Of a stretch of DNA of 64,000 nucleotides, positions 1 through 8,706 are shown piece by piece. This DNA comes from Sulfitobacter undariae (GTDB lineage Bacteria; Pseudomonadota; Alphaproteobacteria; Rhodobacterales; Rhodobacteraceae): contig NZ_JACIEI010000001.1 of the NCBI RefSeq assembly GCF_014196805.1, positions 186,001-250,000 on the forward strand. Direction: 5' to 3'. Below the pieces are notes generated by a model that did not search any database, was not told the DNA's origin, and worked only from the letters and a program-made list of their open reading frames with translations. The translations under genes and the position numbers were made by a program. Position 1 is the stretch's first letter. The number at the start of each line of letters is the position of its first letter.

Positions 1-893
1 GCGCGGCCCCGTAGGAACAGGTTACCTTGGGCATCTAGCGTGCCATATTCACCTACGGTCATCCAATCACCGTCCCGCCTTGTATGGGGGCTGCTGCCTT
101 GTAGGTAGTGTTCAAAGAGATAGGGGCTGCGCACCCAGATGACGCCTGTGCCAGCAGCATCTGCATCCCGTACGGCGATCTCCACATCTTGATAGGCGCG
201 GCCCACCGATCCTAGCGGCGTGGCGTCATCGCTCAGCGTGATAAAGCTGGTTTCGGCTGCGCCATAGAAAACGTGCAATTGGGCGTTCGGGCAGATTGCA
301 GTGATGTGGCGGCGGATGTCAGGGCCAAGTGAGCCGCCTCCACACAGGATCAACCTGATGTGGGGCAGGCGCGTTGCGGCGGGCAGTAAGCGCAATTGTG
401 TTGGTGTCGCGTAAAGGATGGAGCAGCCGTGACTGTGCATCTGGGCGCTTTGGCCTGAGGGTTTCAGTGAGGACAAGGCATGAACCGTTAGGCCAAGATG
501 TATGCCCTCTAGAATTCCGTATAAGGCAAGTGAATGGCTGAGCGCCCCTAAAACCGCGATGCTGTCTTTTGCGGTATGATCGAACCGTTCGGCATTGGCG
601 CTGAAATTGGCGATCCAAGAGGCTTGGCTGCGTTGGATCACTTTGGGTGCGCCCGATGTGCCACCTGTGAGGGTGGCGAAATGCGAGGTCGGCATTTGAT
701 CTATATTCGCCACGGGCAGGTCGCTGACGCAAAATGGCGTGTTTGTTCCCAGAGTCGCCCATAGCCCTGTGATTGCTGCGGCAAGTGGCTGGGCAGGGAT
801 GTTGGATAGGGCGGTTTGCGCCTGAGGGATATGCAGGTGGTCACCCATGAAAACACGCGCAGCAGGGTGTCTTTGAAAATGGGGCATGGTCAT
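1..893 (-). CDS. AMP-dependent acyl-CoA synthetase/ligase, C-terminus outside window
   Basis: Adenylate-forming enzyme that activates a carboxylic acid as acyl-AMP, usually for transfer to CoA. The reading frame stays open to the window edge, so about 297 residues are visible. The phosphate-binding loop reads TGGTSGAPK near residue 80, and the second adenylation motif reads FYGAAETS near residue 200. The start at 893 is chosen because AAAGG lies 9 nt upstream; another in-frame ATG at 902 touches that AAAGG and is less likely. The N-terminal part before the P-loop is short compared with typical acyl-CoA synthetases of more than 500 residues. The substrate cannot be read from the sequence. It is divergent from the quinone oxidoreductase across a gap of about 140 bp. 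Confidence 0.85.
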   Translation of the reverse strand, partial: MTMPHFQRHPAARVFMGDHLHIPQAQTALSNIPAQPLAAAITGLWATLGTNTPFCVSDLPVANIDQMPTSHFATLTGGTSGAPKVIQRSQASWIANFSANAERFDHTAKDSIAVLGALSHSLALYGILEGIHLGLTVHALSSLKPSGQSAQMHSHGCSILYATPTQLRLLPAATRLPHIRLILCGGGSLGPDIRRHITAICPNAQLHVFYGAAETSFITLSDDATPLGSVGRAYQDVEIAVRDADAAGTGVIWVRSPYLFEHYLQGSSPHTRRDGDWMTVGEYGTLDAQGNLFLRGR

Positions 894-1030
894 GAAGAGC
901 ATCCTTTGCTGCGGTCTGACCCGACCTTTAACAAATGTGCGATGTGCTGACTACTGGTGCTGCGGGGGGTGTACTCTGCCTATAGGAAATCTATGGTGTG
1001 TTTGAAATCAAGACTTTGAGGGAGAAAACG

Positions 1031-2017
1031 ATGGTCGAGATGATGCGTGCCGTAGAGATTACCAAACCCGGTGGACCCGAAGTCCTGCAAGTGACGCAGC
1101 GCCCTGTGCCAGAAGCGGCACAGGGTCAGGTGGTGATCAAGGTTGCATGGGCTGGTGTGAACCGCCCTGACGCGCTGCAACGTGCGGGTGCATATGCGCC
1201 GCCGCCGACCGCCAGCGATTTGCCGGGCCTTGAGGCGTCGGGCGAAGTTGTGGCGATTGGGGCAGGTGTGACTGGCATCGCCCTGGGTGACAAGGTCTGT
1301 GCATTGCTGCCCGGCGGTGGCTATGCAGAGTATGTGGCAACCCCTGCGGCACATTGCCTGCCTGTTCCCGAAGGCATGGGCATGAAAGAAGCCGCCTGTC
1401 TGCCCGAGACATTCTTTACCGTCTGGTCGAACGTGTTCATGCGCGGCGGCCTAAAAGCGGGCGAGCGGTTTTTGATCCAAGGCGGATCATCAGGTATCGG
1501 CACGACAGCGATCCAATTGGCCAAAGCCTTTGGAGCACGGGTGTTTGTCACCGCCGGCAACGCCGAAAAATGCGCGGCCTGTGTTGAACTGGGCGCCGAG
1601 CGGGCGATCAACTACCGCGAGGAAGATTTTGTCGCTGTGATGAAAGCCGAGGGCGGTGCGGATGTGATCCTTGATATGGTCGGGGGTGATTACATTGCCC
1701 GAAATCTGGATGCGCTGGATTTTGAGGGCCGTCTGGTGCAAATCGCGTTTCTTGGCGGTGCCAAGGCTGAACTCAACTTTGCGCCTTTGATGATGAAACG
1801 TCTAACAATGACAGGGTCAACTTTGCGCCCACAGTCCGATCTGGCCAAAGCCGGGATTGCGACGGAGCTGCGTGAAGCGGTTTGGCCGCTTTTGGCAAAA
1901 GGCACTGTGGCACCTGTTATGGACAGCGAGTTTGATTTTGAAAATGCCGCAGGCGCCCATGCGCGAATGGAAGCCAGCGGTCACATTGGCAAGATCGTGC
2001 TGAAGGTTGGCGGTTGA
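1031..2017 (+). CDS. NAD(P)H:quinone oxidoreductase, zinc-independent MDR family (PIG3/QOR-like)
   Basis: Medium-chain dehydrogenase/reductase of 328 residues. The N-terminal GroES-like half carries GVNRPDALQRAG, and the Rossmann half carries the nucleotide motif GGSSGIGTTAIQLAKAFGA. It lacks the zinc ligands of alcohol dehydrogenases, as in quinone oxidoreductases of the PIG3 class, which reduce quinones with NADPH. The start at 1031 follows GGGAG with 6 nt spacing; upstream in-frame ATGs lack a ribosome site. It appears to be a single-gene unit. The exact substrate is not known. Confidence 0.9.
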   Translation: MVEMMRAVEITKPGGPEVLQVTQRPVPEAAQGQVVIKVAWAGVNRPDALQRAGAYAPPPTASDLPGLEASGEVVAIGAGVTGIALGDKVCALLPGGGYAEYVATPAAHCLPVPEGMGMKEAACLPETFFTVWSNVFMRGGLKAGERFLIQGGSSGIGTTAIQLAKAFGARVFVTAGNAEKCAACVELGAERAINYREEDFVAVMKAEGGADVILDMVGGDYIARNLDALDFEGRLVQIAFLGGAKAELNFAPLMMKRLTMTGSTLRPQSDLAKAGIATELREAVWPLLAKGTVAPVMDSEFDFENAAGAHARMEASGHIGKIVLKVGG

Positions 2018-2086
2018 TCACCGTCTGAGATACGCCGCTGGCTGCGAGTGTGGCCAGCGGCAGCTTAGTCAAGCTGCAGGGCGCTC

Positions 2087-2725
2087 TTAGCGCAAGGGCG
2101 TGAAAACAGCGTCTTTTAGCGTGCAATCTTTGATCACGTCGCGGCCGCAAGGAACGGGCGTTAGATCACGCGAGAGGCAGATACGGGCCTCTTGGATATA
2201 CCCTTGGCGGCAGGTGATTGTGATATTGTCGCGTGTGAGCGTGGGGTTTTCCTTGATAAATGCATCCTCAACCACCGAGGCGGGTAGTTTTACAGTGCGA
2301 TCAAGTTTGCGAAATATCGCTGGGCGCGTGATGCTGGCATAGGCGCGGCGCGACAGGTCGTAATAGTCAGCTGCGGCCAGATCGGTGCATGTGCCGTGCT
2401 TTTTCCACTGATACCACGCCAGACCACCTGACCCCATGATATCTGCCATATCGGCAGACATCCCCCGCGTGGGCGGGCGTTTGGCGGTTTGGCAATATGA
2501 GGGATAGCCGCGGTGGAATTGCGGCCATAGCCCGTGCAGGGTCCAGCCAAAGTCTTCGCGCGTGTCGCATTGTGGAGAATTGCGTGCATCGCCTTCCAGC
2601 GCACACCAATTGGCAGACCAACTTAACGCCATTACGTAATAGTCAAATTCGCCAGCGCGTTCGCCTTCGGCATGGGCAGAGAAGCCGGTAAAGGCGAACA
2701 AGAGGGTGAGAAAAATGCGGCGCAT
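2087..2725 (-). CDS. Ribonuclease T2 family protein, secreted
   Basis: Predicted exported endoribonuclease of 212 residues. Residues 1-19 form a signal peptide ending SAHA. Both catalytic blocks of the RNase T2 family are present: HGLWPQ (first catalytic His) and a W-x-x-KHGTC block (second His). Several paired cysteines fit periplasmic folding. Family members cut single-stranded RNA through a 2',3'-cyclic phosphate, and the E. coli relative is RNase I. It is divergent from the trcR-like gene with about 130 bp between starts. Confidence 0.9.
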   Translation of the reverse strand: MRRIFLTLLFAFTGFSAHAEGERAGEFDYYVMALSWSANWCALEGDARNSPQCDTREDFGWTLHGLWPQFHRGYPSYCQTAKRPPTRGMSADMADIMGSGGLAWYQWKKHGTCTDLAAADYYDLSRRAYASITRPAIFRKLDRTVKLPASVVEDAFIKENPTLTRDNITITCRQGYIQEARICLSRDLTPVPCGRDVIKDCTLKDAVFTPLR

Positions 2726-2852
2726 CTGGGGTCTTTCCTTATGGGCGGTCCTTGGTTATATAGAACATAAGTTCCCCCACATTGGAAACGGTTCCGGTCT
2801 CCGGGACAGCCTAATTCAGGCGACGGGGAAGGTGCGTTTAAAGGAGAGACAC

Positions 2853-3620
2853 ATGGCTAAACCGATTATGGCAAAGGCCACCGCCGTCTGGCTGGTGGAT
2901 AACACAACCATTGGCTTCAAGCAGATCGCGGATTTCGTTGAAATGCACGAGCTTGAAATTCAAGGCATTGCGGATGGCGATGTGGCGACTGGTGTGAAGG
3001 GGTTTGATCCCGTTTCCAACAACCAGCTAACGCAAGAAGAGATCGACAAGGCGCAAGCCAACCCGATGCACAAGCTGGTGTTAAAGTTTAACGCAGCAGC
3101 CACTGGCGAAGAAAAACGCCGTGGCCCACGTTATACGCCGTTGTCCAAACGTCAGGATCGCCCTGCGTCGATCTTGTGGTTGGTCAAGTTCCACCCCGAA
3201 TTGTCTGACGCACAGGTAAGCAAGCTGGTGGGCACAACAAAGCCAACCATTCAAGCCATCCGTGAGCGGACCCATTGGAATATTGCCAACATCCAACCGA
3301 TTGATCCGGTTGCGTTGGGCCTGTGTAAACAATCCGAGCTGGATTCGATGGTACAGATCGCAGCGGCCAAGAAAGCCGCAGAGGGCGGCGTTATGTCAGA
3401 TGACGAACGCCGCAAGCTGGTCAGCACCGAGCAGAGCCTTGGGATGGACACAGAGCCACGGATGCCGTCCGCGATTGAAGGTCTTGAGACGTTTACCCTG
3501 TCGACTGACGTTGCAGACGATGAAGAAGACGAAAAGAAAGACAGCGATTTCACGGATGCGGAAAGCTTCTTTAACTTGCCTGATGGCGATGCTGAAGAAG
3601 ATGAAGACGACGCAAAGTAA
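2853..3620 (+). CDS. trcR: TrcR-like cell-cycle transcriptional regulator (DUF1013)
   Basis: Alphaproteobacterial DUF1013 protein of 255 residues. The N-terminus MAKPIMAKATAVWLVDN and the block GPRYTPLSKRQDRPAS are typical of the family. A helix-turn-helix-like stretch (SDAQVSKLVGTTKPTIQ) lies near residue 120. The C-terminal 50 residues form a strongly acidic tail of Asp and Glu runs. The start at 2853 sits behind AAGGAGA; the longer open frame beginning at 2706 overlaps the RNase gene and is not used. The family is named as a cell-cycle regulator in alphaproteobacteria; a DNA-binding role here is inferred. Confidence 0.9.
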   Translation: MAKPIMAKATAVWLVDNTTIGFKQIADFVEMHELEIQGIADGDVATGVKGFDPVSNNQLTQEEIDKAQANPMHKLVLKFNAAATGEEKRRGPRYTPLSKRQDRPASILWLVKFHPELSDAQVSKLVGTTKPTIQAIRERTHWNIANIQPIDPVALGLCKQSELDSMVQIAAAKKAAEGGVMSDDERRKLVSTEQSLGMDTEPRMPSAIEGLETFTLSTDVADDEEDEKKDSDFTDAESFFNLPDGDAEEDEDDAK

Positions 3621-3657
3621 AAGTCTCGTCGGGAAACCGATGGGGTTTGTTGCATGA

Positions 3658-3698
3658 AAAAATAAGGGGCGTCCGGTAGCGGGCGTCCCTTTCTTTTT
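3658..3698. terminator. Imperfect bidirectional terminator between trcR and recR
   Basis: A GC-rich imperfect inverted repeat at about 3666-3689 is flanked by a run of A on the left and TTTCTTTTT on the right, between convergent genes. The stem has two mismatches, so the call is moderate. Confidence 0.45.
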
Positions 3699-3712
3699 GA
3701 GGTAGAGCCTAC

Positions 3713-4306
3713 TTAGAGAGTTTTACGCGCCCGCATGGCTGCGGTGATGGTACCGTCATCAAGGTAATCCAACTCACCCCCGATTGGCACGCCTTGGGCC
3801 AGTGAGGTCAGGCGGACTTGCCCTTCGAGTTGGTCGGCGATGTAATGGGCGGTGGTTTGGCCGTCGATGGTCGCGTTGAGGGCAAGGATGACTTCGGTGA
3901 TCCCTTCGCTTTGGACGCGGTCCAGCAAGCGGGGAATGCGCAGTTCTTGCGGGCCGATGGCGTCTAGGGCGGATAAAGTACCGCCAAGCACATGGTAACG
4001 GCCATGAAATACGCCAGAGCGTTCCATGGCCCAAAGGTCCGCGACATCCTCAACAACGCATAACTCGCCGTTGGCCCGTTTGTCGCTTTCGCAGATGTCA
4101 CAAATATCAGCCGTACCGACGTTGCTGCAATTCAGACATTCGCGTGCAGTAGCAGCGACGGTGTGCATCACATCGGCAAGGGGCGTTAGCAGCAAGGCGC
4201 GTTTGCGGATCAGATGCAAAACAGCGCGCCGTGCTGAACGCGGGCCAAGGCCCGGTAGCTTGGCCATCAATTCAATCAAGGCATCGATGTCGCGGGTAGA
4301 ACTCAT
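3713..4306 (-). CDS. recR: Recombination mediator RecR
   Basis: RecFOR pathway protein that helps load RecA on gapped DNA; 197 residues, the usual length. The helix-hairpin-helix [11 protein letters not shown] is near the N-terminus. It is followed by the four-cysteine zinc finger (CLNCSNVG, then CDIC) and by a Toprim domain ([16 protein letters not shown]). It is the third gene of dnaX-ybaB-recR, a conserved bacterial order. Confidence 0.97.
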   Translation of the reverse strand: MSSTRDIDALIELMAKLPGLGPRSARRAVLHLIRKRALLLTPLADVMHTVAATARECLNCSNVGTADICDICESDKRANGELCVVEDVADLWAMERSGVFHGRYHVLGGTLSALDAIGPQELRIPRLLDRVQSEGITEVILALNATIDGQTTAHYIADQLEGQVRLTSLAQGVPIGGELDYLDDGTITAAMRARKTL

Positions 4307-4367
4307 ATCATTATACCCGCAGCATGTGTCGGATTGAGGTTAAAGGCAAAGCGCAGATACCGAGGGA

Positions 4368-4712
4368 TTAGAACGGCAGCTTCATGCCTGCGGGCAGACC
4401 CAGACCTTCGGTGAGTTTGCTCATCTCTTCTTGCGAGCGGTCCGAGGCTTTGCCTTGCGCATCTTTGATCGCGGCGAGGATCAGGTCTTCGACAACTTCT
4501 TTGTCGTCACCATTAAAGATCGAGGGATCGATGTTTAGGGATTTCAATTCGCCTTTGGCGGTGCAGGTGGCTTTGACAAGGCCAGCGCCAGATTCGCCTT
4601 CGACCATGATGTTGTGCATTTCTTCCTGCATTTCAGCCATTTTGCCCTGCATCTCTTGGGCTTTTTTCATCATTCCGGCCATATCGCCGAGACCGCCTAA
4701 TCCTTTGAACAT
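4368..4712 (-). CDS. ybaB: YbaB/EbfC nucleoid-associated protein
   Basis: Small DNA-binding protein of 114 residues. It has the family pattern of a long N-terminal helix rich in Met, Lys and Gln (KKAQEMQGKMAEMQEEM), a beta core and a short C-terminal tail ending LPAGMKLPF. The start is preceded by AGGAGA. It lies 62 bp after dnaX and upstream of recR, the standard arrangement. Confidence 0.95.
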   Translation of the reverse strand: MFKGLGGLGDMAGMMKKAQEMQGKMAEMQEEMHNIMVEGESGAGLVKATCTAKGELKSLNIDPSIFNGDDKEVVEDLILAAIKDAQGKASDRSQEEMSKLTEGLGLPAGMKLPF

Positions 4713-4774
4713 AGTGTTCTCCTGTTATTCTATTGCTTTTCTATATGTTGGCTGATGGGTGTCGGGACAAGGGG

Positions 4775-6532
4775 TCAGCTGTCCTCGAAAGGATCCCATT
4801 CGTCTTCGACCTCTGGCAGGGCCTCGGATACGGCAGCGGCGGCAATGTCGGCGGCTGTGCGGATCGCAGTGATTTTCGCCCGTGGGAACTGGGCCAGCAC
4901 GGCCATCATGAGCGGGTGGGCTTCTGCTTCGGCGCGCATGGCGTTGTCTTTGGCGTCACGGAGCGAGGCGATGGTCGGCGCGCCGCCAGTATTGACGACT
5001 GTCACGGCCCATCTGTTGCCTGTCCAAAGTTGGAGTTTTGCGCCAAGCCGTTGAGCCAGATCGCGCGGGGCGGTGTCGGTGGGCACAAATTCCACCCGGC
5101 CCGGTTGATAGGCGGCCAGTTGCAAAGACGTTTCTACTTCGACCAGTAGCTTGACGTCACGGTTGTGGCGGATCAGCTCAAGGACATGTTCAAAGGTTGG
5201 AAACGCTGCGAGTGCTGAAGCAGGATCAACCGCAAGAGCGGTGGCTTGGCCCGAAGCGTTGGGCGTGGACGTCATTTGGGGTGCGCTGTGCTGCACTGCT
5301 TGGGCGTTTGTCGAGCCGCTTGAGGGGCCGTTGCCTCCACCAGCGGGCATTTGCGGACGGCCTGTTGGTGCAGGTGTGTTCTGCAACGTGCGCAGCAATT
5401 CTTCTGGCGAGGGCAGATCAGCAACATGGGTGAGGCGGATGATTGCCATTTCGGCAGCCATCATGGCATTGGGCGCGCTTGCAACTTCCTCCAGTGCCTT
5501 GAGCAGCATCTGCCACAAGCGGGTCAAAACACGGATTGCAAGCGCATCGGCCATAACGCGGCCACGGTCCCGCTCTTCGGGGGAAATGGTCGGGTCTTCG
5601 GCGGCATCGGGCGTGATTTTCACCACGCTAACCCAATGGGTGATTTCGGCCAGATCGCGCAGTACGGCCATCGGGTCTGCGCCCTCGGCGTATTGGGCGC
5701 CGATTTCAGTGAGGGCGCTGGCGGCATCGCCCCGCAAGATCATATCCAGCAAATCCAGAACACGGGCGCGGTCTGCAAGGCCCAGCATGGCGCGGACCTG
5801 CATGGCGGTTGTTTCGCCTGCGCCGTGACTAATGGCTTGGTCTAACAAAGAAGTCGCATCGCGGGCCGAGCCTTCGGCAGCGCGGGTGATCAGCGCCAGC
5901 GCGTCATCGGCGATATCAGCCGCTTCGGCCGTGGCGATTTTGCGCAGCAGGGCAATCATCACCTCGGGTTCAATTCGGCGCAGGTCAAACCGCTGGCATC
6001 GCGACAGGACAGTGACGGGGACTTTGCGAATTTCCGTGGTCGCAAAGATGAATTTGACGTGCTCTGGTGGTTCTTCCAATGTCTTTAGCAGCGCGTTGAA
6101 CGCGCCAGTGGACAGCATGTGAACTTCATCGATGATGTAGACTTTGTAGCGGGCAGAGGCGGCGCGGTAATGTACGCTGTCGATGATTTCACGGATGTTG
6201 GCGACGCCGGTGTTTGACGCGGCGTCCATCTCGATCACATCGACATGGCGGCCTTCCATGATGGCGGTGCAATGTTCACAGACGCCGCAAGGTTCTGTGG
6301 TGGGGCCAGAGGTGCCGTCAGGACCGATACAGTTCATGCCTTTGGCAATGATCCGTGCGGTGGTCGTTTTACCCGTGCCGCGAATACCTGTCATGATGAA
6401 CGCCTGCGCGATGCGGTCTGCCGCAAATGCGTTTTTAAGCGTACGCACCATCGCCTCTTGCCCCACCAGATCGGCAAAGGTTTCGGGGCGGTATTTGCGG
6501 GCAAGTACGCGGTAGGCGGCGGTGTCGGTCAT
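4775..6532 (-). CDS. dnaX: DNA polymerase III subunits tau/gamma
   Basis: Clamp-loader ATPase of the replisome, 585 residues from the start at 6532 (MTDTAAYRVLARKYRP). The Walker A motif GIRGTGKT is at about 49-56, followed by the zinc-binding cysteines and the DEVHML Walker B. A Pro/Gly/Ser-rich linker near residue 400 leads to the tau-type C-terminal region ending WDPFEDS. The in-frame ATG at 6562 adds ten atypical residues without a ribosome site, so 6532 is preferred. No programmed-frameshift heptamer was looked for in detail. Confidence 0.95.
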   Translation of the reverse strand: MTDTAAYRVLARKYRPETFADLVGQEAMVRTLKNAFAADRIAQAFIMTGIRGTGKTTTARIIAKGMNCIGPDGTSGPTTEPCGVCEHCTAIMEGRHVDVIEMDAASNTGVANIREIIDSVHYRAASARYKVYIIDEVHMLSTGAFNALLKTLEEPPEHVKFIFATTEIRKVPVTVLSRCQRFDLRRIEPEVMIALLRKIATAEAADIADDALALITRAAEGSARDATSLLDQAISHGAGETTAMQVRAMLGLADRARVLDLLDMILRGDAASALTEIGAQYAEGADPMAVLRDLAEITHWVSVVKITPDAAEDPTISPEERDRGRVMADALAIRVLTRLWQMLLKALEEVASAPNAMMAAEMAIIRLTHVADLPSPEELLRTLQNTPAPTGRPQMPAGGGNGPSSGSTNAQAVQHSAPQMTSTPNASGQATALAVDPASALAAFPTFEHVLELIRHNRDVKLLVEVETSLQLAAYQPGRVEFVPTDTAPRDLAQRLGAKLQLWTGNRWAVTVVNTGGAPTIASLRDAKDNAMRAEAEAHPLMMAVLAQFPRAKITAIRTAADIAAAAVSEALPEVEDEWDPFEDS

Positions 6533-6670
6533 GTAGGGTCCATTCCGGATTCGGTCTTGCACTAAACTAGGCTTTTGGCTGGCTGTGGTAAACCGCTGTC
6601 AGTGTCTTGAGAGGAATGTGCACCGCTGGCTGGATGCAATCGCTCAATCGGCAGTGCCGTTTGGCGAAGG

Positions 6671-6765
6671 TGAGAGATTGATAACGACCCAAGCGGGACT
6701 CGTTGTGGCTGCTGCCTTCCGGCTCTGACCAGGTTGGCGAGGCGCCTGCCCGCACCAACCTCTCA
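6671..6765 (-). ncRNA. ffs: Signal recognition particle RNA (4.5S, bacterial small type)
   Basis: The minus strand carries the universal SRP domain IV signature GGTCAGAGCCGGAAGGCAGC. The 5' end TGAGAGGTTG pairs with the 3' end CAATCTCTCA to close the hairpin, and GCGGG pairs with CCCGC further in. The length of about 95 nt fits the bacterial 4.5S class. Its protein partner ffh is in the same window at 36.7-38.1 kb. The exact ends are inferred from pairing. Confidence 0.93.
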
Positions 6766-6770
6766 AGGCC

Positions 6771-6799
6771 GATATAGGCAATGATGCCTGCTGCTGCAA
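6771..6799 (-). promoter_or_regulatory. Sigma70-type promoter of the SRP RNA gene
   Basis: On the minus strand TTGCAG (-35) is followed by exactly 17 nt and TATATC (-10), ending 5-6 nt before the predicted RNA 5' end. Position and spacing fit a housekeeping promoter. Confidence 0.65.
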
Positions 6800-7133
6800 G
6801 ACCAGAGCGCAACTGAAAGCATGATTGGTGCGGTTCAGCGCGGTAGGGGCGGCGTTGAATAGAAGAAAACGTCATGATCCTGTCGGTGCGTGGCCTTCAA
6901 CCGTTAGGCATGCGAATCGTTGTAGTGGCTGCGGGGCGCGGGGATAAAACTGGCCTGATGTCACGACCCGAGCCTTGTGTCGGCTGATCCTTGATGTAGT
7001 CATAGTCGAAACGTTGCTGTGAAGATTGGCCAACATCACACATGAAATCGCAAGTTTTGGTTTGTCGATGTTGCGAGATTTCAGCCTGCTGTTCCGGCAA
7101 TGGAGAGAAAATACGCGTGTTGGGGAAGATTAA
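6800..7133. other. Intergenic stretch without a recognised gene
   Basis: About 330 bp between the SRP RNA promoter and nudC. The open frames here (for example minus 6897-7322, running into nudC) have no family-like sequence. The segment probably holds the nudC promoter; no clear -35/-10 pair was found. GGGGAAG lies about 6 nt before the nudC start. Confidence 0.5.
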
Positions 7134-8102
7134 ATGAAAAATGCAGAGCAGGTAACATTTGGCGGGTCTGGGTTGGACCGCGCGGGTGAGTTGCGTGGCA
7201 ATCCGCAGGGCTTGAGCGAAGCGATGGCGGACCCGACCGCCCGCACAATTGTCTTTTGGCGGGGCAAGCCGTTGATGTCGACCGAACGGCCCGCAGGTTT
7301 GATTCGCTTGGCGATGGACCATGCGATTTTGCGCGATGCGGTTGAGCCGCCGATCCTGCTGGGCCGCGAAGAAGGGGGGCCTGTGTTCGCGGTTGACCTG
7401 TCAGCATGGACGCCAGCCGGATTTGATGAGGCAGGTGCGAGCGGGTTTTTGGATCAGAGCGAACAGCGGCATCCGGCATTGCCTGACTGGATGGTTTTCG
7501 CAGAATTGCGTCGCGTTATGACATGGTTAACGCCGCGCGATGCCGAGTTGGCAGCGTCAGGAAAGGCGATCTTTGCTTGGCATGAAATTCATCAATTTTG
7601 CGCAAAATGCGGCGTTGCTACCGAATTGAGCAACGGCGGCTGGCAGCGTGTTTGCCCGTCTTGCAATGCCTCGCATTTTCCACGTACCGATCCAGTGGTT
7701 ATCATGTTGATCACCCATGGGAATTCGGTGCTGATGGGGCGTTCTCCGGGATGGCCGCAAGGCATGTATTCGTTGCTGGCAGGGTTTGTTGAGCCGGGTG
7801 AGACGCTGGAGGCGGCTGTACGGCGCGAGGTTTTTGAGGAATCAGGTGTCCGCGTTGGCGAGGTGGGATACCTTGCCAGTCAGCCATGGCCATTTCCGGC
7901 ATCTTTGATGTTCGGGTGTTGGGGCCACGCCATCAGCACTGACATCACCGTTGATCCTGTTGAGATCGAAGACGCACGCTGGATCACCCGCGAAGATATG
8001 ATGACAATATCGCAGGGACATCACCCCGAGATCATGCCAGCGCGAAAAGGGGCAATTGCGCATTTTCTTATTGAAAACTGGCTGTCCGACACGCTTGATT
8101 GA
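7134..8102 (+). CDS. nudC: NAD(+) diphosphatase, Nudix family
   Basis: Hydrolyses NAD(H) to NMN(H) and AMP, and in E. coli also removes NAD caps from RNA. It has 322 residues. A zinc ribbon (FCAKCG at about 154, then CPSC) precedes the Nudix box GFVEPGETLEAAVRREVFEE and the NudC-specific SQPWPFPAS motif that sets NADH specificity. All catalytic glutamates of the Nudix box are intact. Confidence 0.95.
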   Translation: MKNAEQVTFGGSGLDRAGELRGNPQGLSEAMADPTARTIVFWRGKPLMSTERPAGLIRLAMDHAILRDAVEPPILLGREEGGPVFAVDLSAWTPAGFDEAGASGFLDQSEQRHPALPDWMVFAELRRVMTWLTPRDAELAASGKAIFAWHEIHQFCAKCGVATELSNGGWQRVCPSCNASHFPRTDPVVIMLITHGNSVLMGRSPGWPQGMYSLLAGFVEPGETLEAAVRREVFEESGVRVGEVGYLASQPWPFPASLMFGCWGHAISTDITVDPVEIEDARWITREDMMTISQGHHPEIMPARKGAIAHFLIENWLSDTLD

Positions 8103-8149
8103 GGCGTATTAAGTTGACTGAAAGCAATTGGCGCTTCACTAGAAGTGGG

Positions 8150-8211
8150 AGTTGTAACCGTTCGCGGGTGCGAAGTTGTAACTGTAAACTAAGCTGTGCG
8201 ACCTGTGCGAC
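8150..8211. repeat. Two pairs of 9-bp direct repeats upstream of the START-like gene
   Basis: AGTTGTAAC occurs at 8150-8158 and 8174-8182, and CTGTGCGAC occurs twice back to back at 8194-8202 and 8203-8211. All lie within 90 bp of the start at 8236. They may be regulator half-sites or chance; nothing further supports either. Confidence 0.4.
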
Positions 8212-8235
8212 GAAAACAAAAGGAACGGAGCAAGT

Positions 8236-8700
8236 ATGAAGTTCTCTAGCAAAGAAGACATTGAAGCGCCGATCGAAGATGTTTTCGAGATGTTGTTCGA
8301 TTTTGAGGGCTTTGAGCGTGCAGCCATGCGGCGTGGCGCAGAGGTACAGCGTGTCGACGGCAAGCCTATTGGCTTGGTTGGAATGGCTTGGAACGCATCA
8401 TTTAAGATGCGGGGCAAGCGACGTCAGGCCGAGATCGAGTTGGTCAGCATAGACAGGCCCAATGAAATGGCGTTTGAGGGCCGCACGCAAGGTTTGGTCA
8501 CGCATATGGGCATTGAGTTGATTGCGTTATCCAAAAACCGGACACGGATGATGGTGGTCTTTGAGATAAAGCCGCTCAATCTTTCTGCGCGCTTGCTGGT
8601 TCAGTCCCTAAAGTTGGCTAAAACCTCTTTGACCAAGAAGTACAAACTGCGTGTAGCGGAATTCTCCAAGACATTGGAAGACCGCTACAATCGCGTTTAA
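8236..8700 (+). CDS. SRPBCC (START/polyketide cyclase-like) protein
   Basis: Protein of 154 residues with the N-terminal pattern of the SRPBCC fold (SSKEDIEAPIEDVFEMLFDFEGFER). The fold forms a deep pocket for a hydrophobic ligand. There is no signal peptide and no catalytic residue I can assign. It is convergent with pheA, the two stop codons being 7 nt apart. Function unknown. Confidence 0.8.
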   Translation: MKFSSKEDIEAPIEDVFEMLFDFEGFERAAMRRGAEVQRVDGKPIGLVGMAWNASFKMRGKRRQAEIELVSIDRPNEMAFEGRTQGLVTHMGIELIALSKNRTRMMVVFEIKPLNLSARLLVQSLKLAKTSLTKKYKLRVAEFSKTLEDRYNRV

Positions 8701-8706
8701 ACTACT

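Noticed and set aside
6897-7322. Minus-strand frame of 141 codons upstream of nudC
   Set aside because: It overlaps the nudC 5' region antisense, and composition and start give no support.
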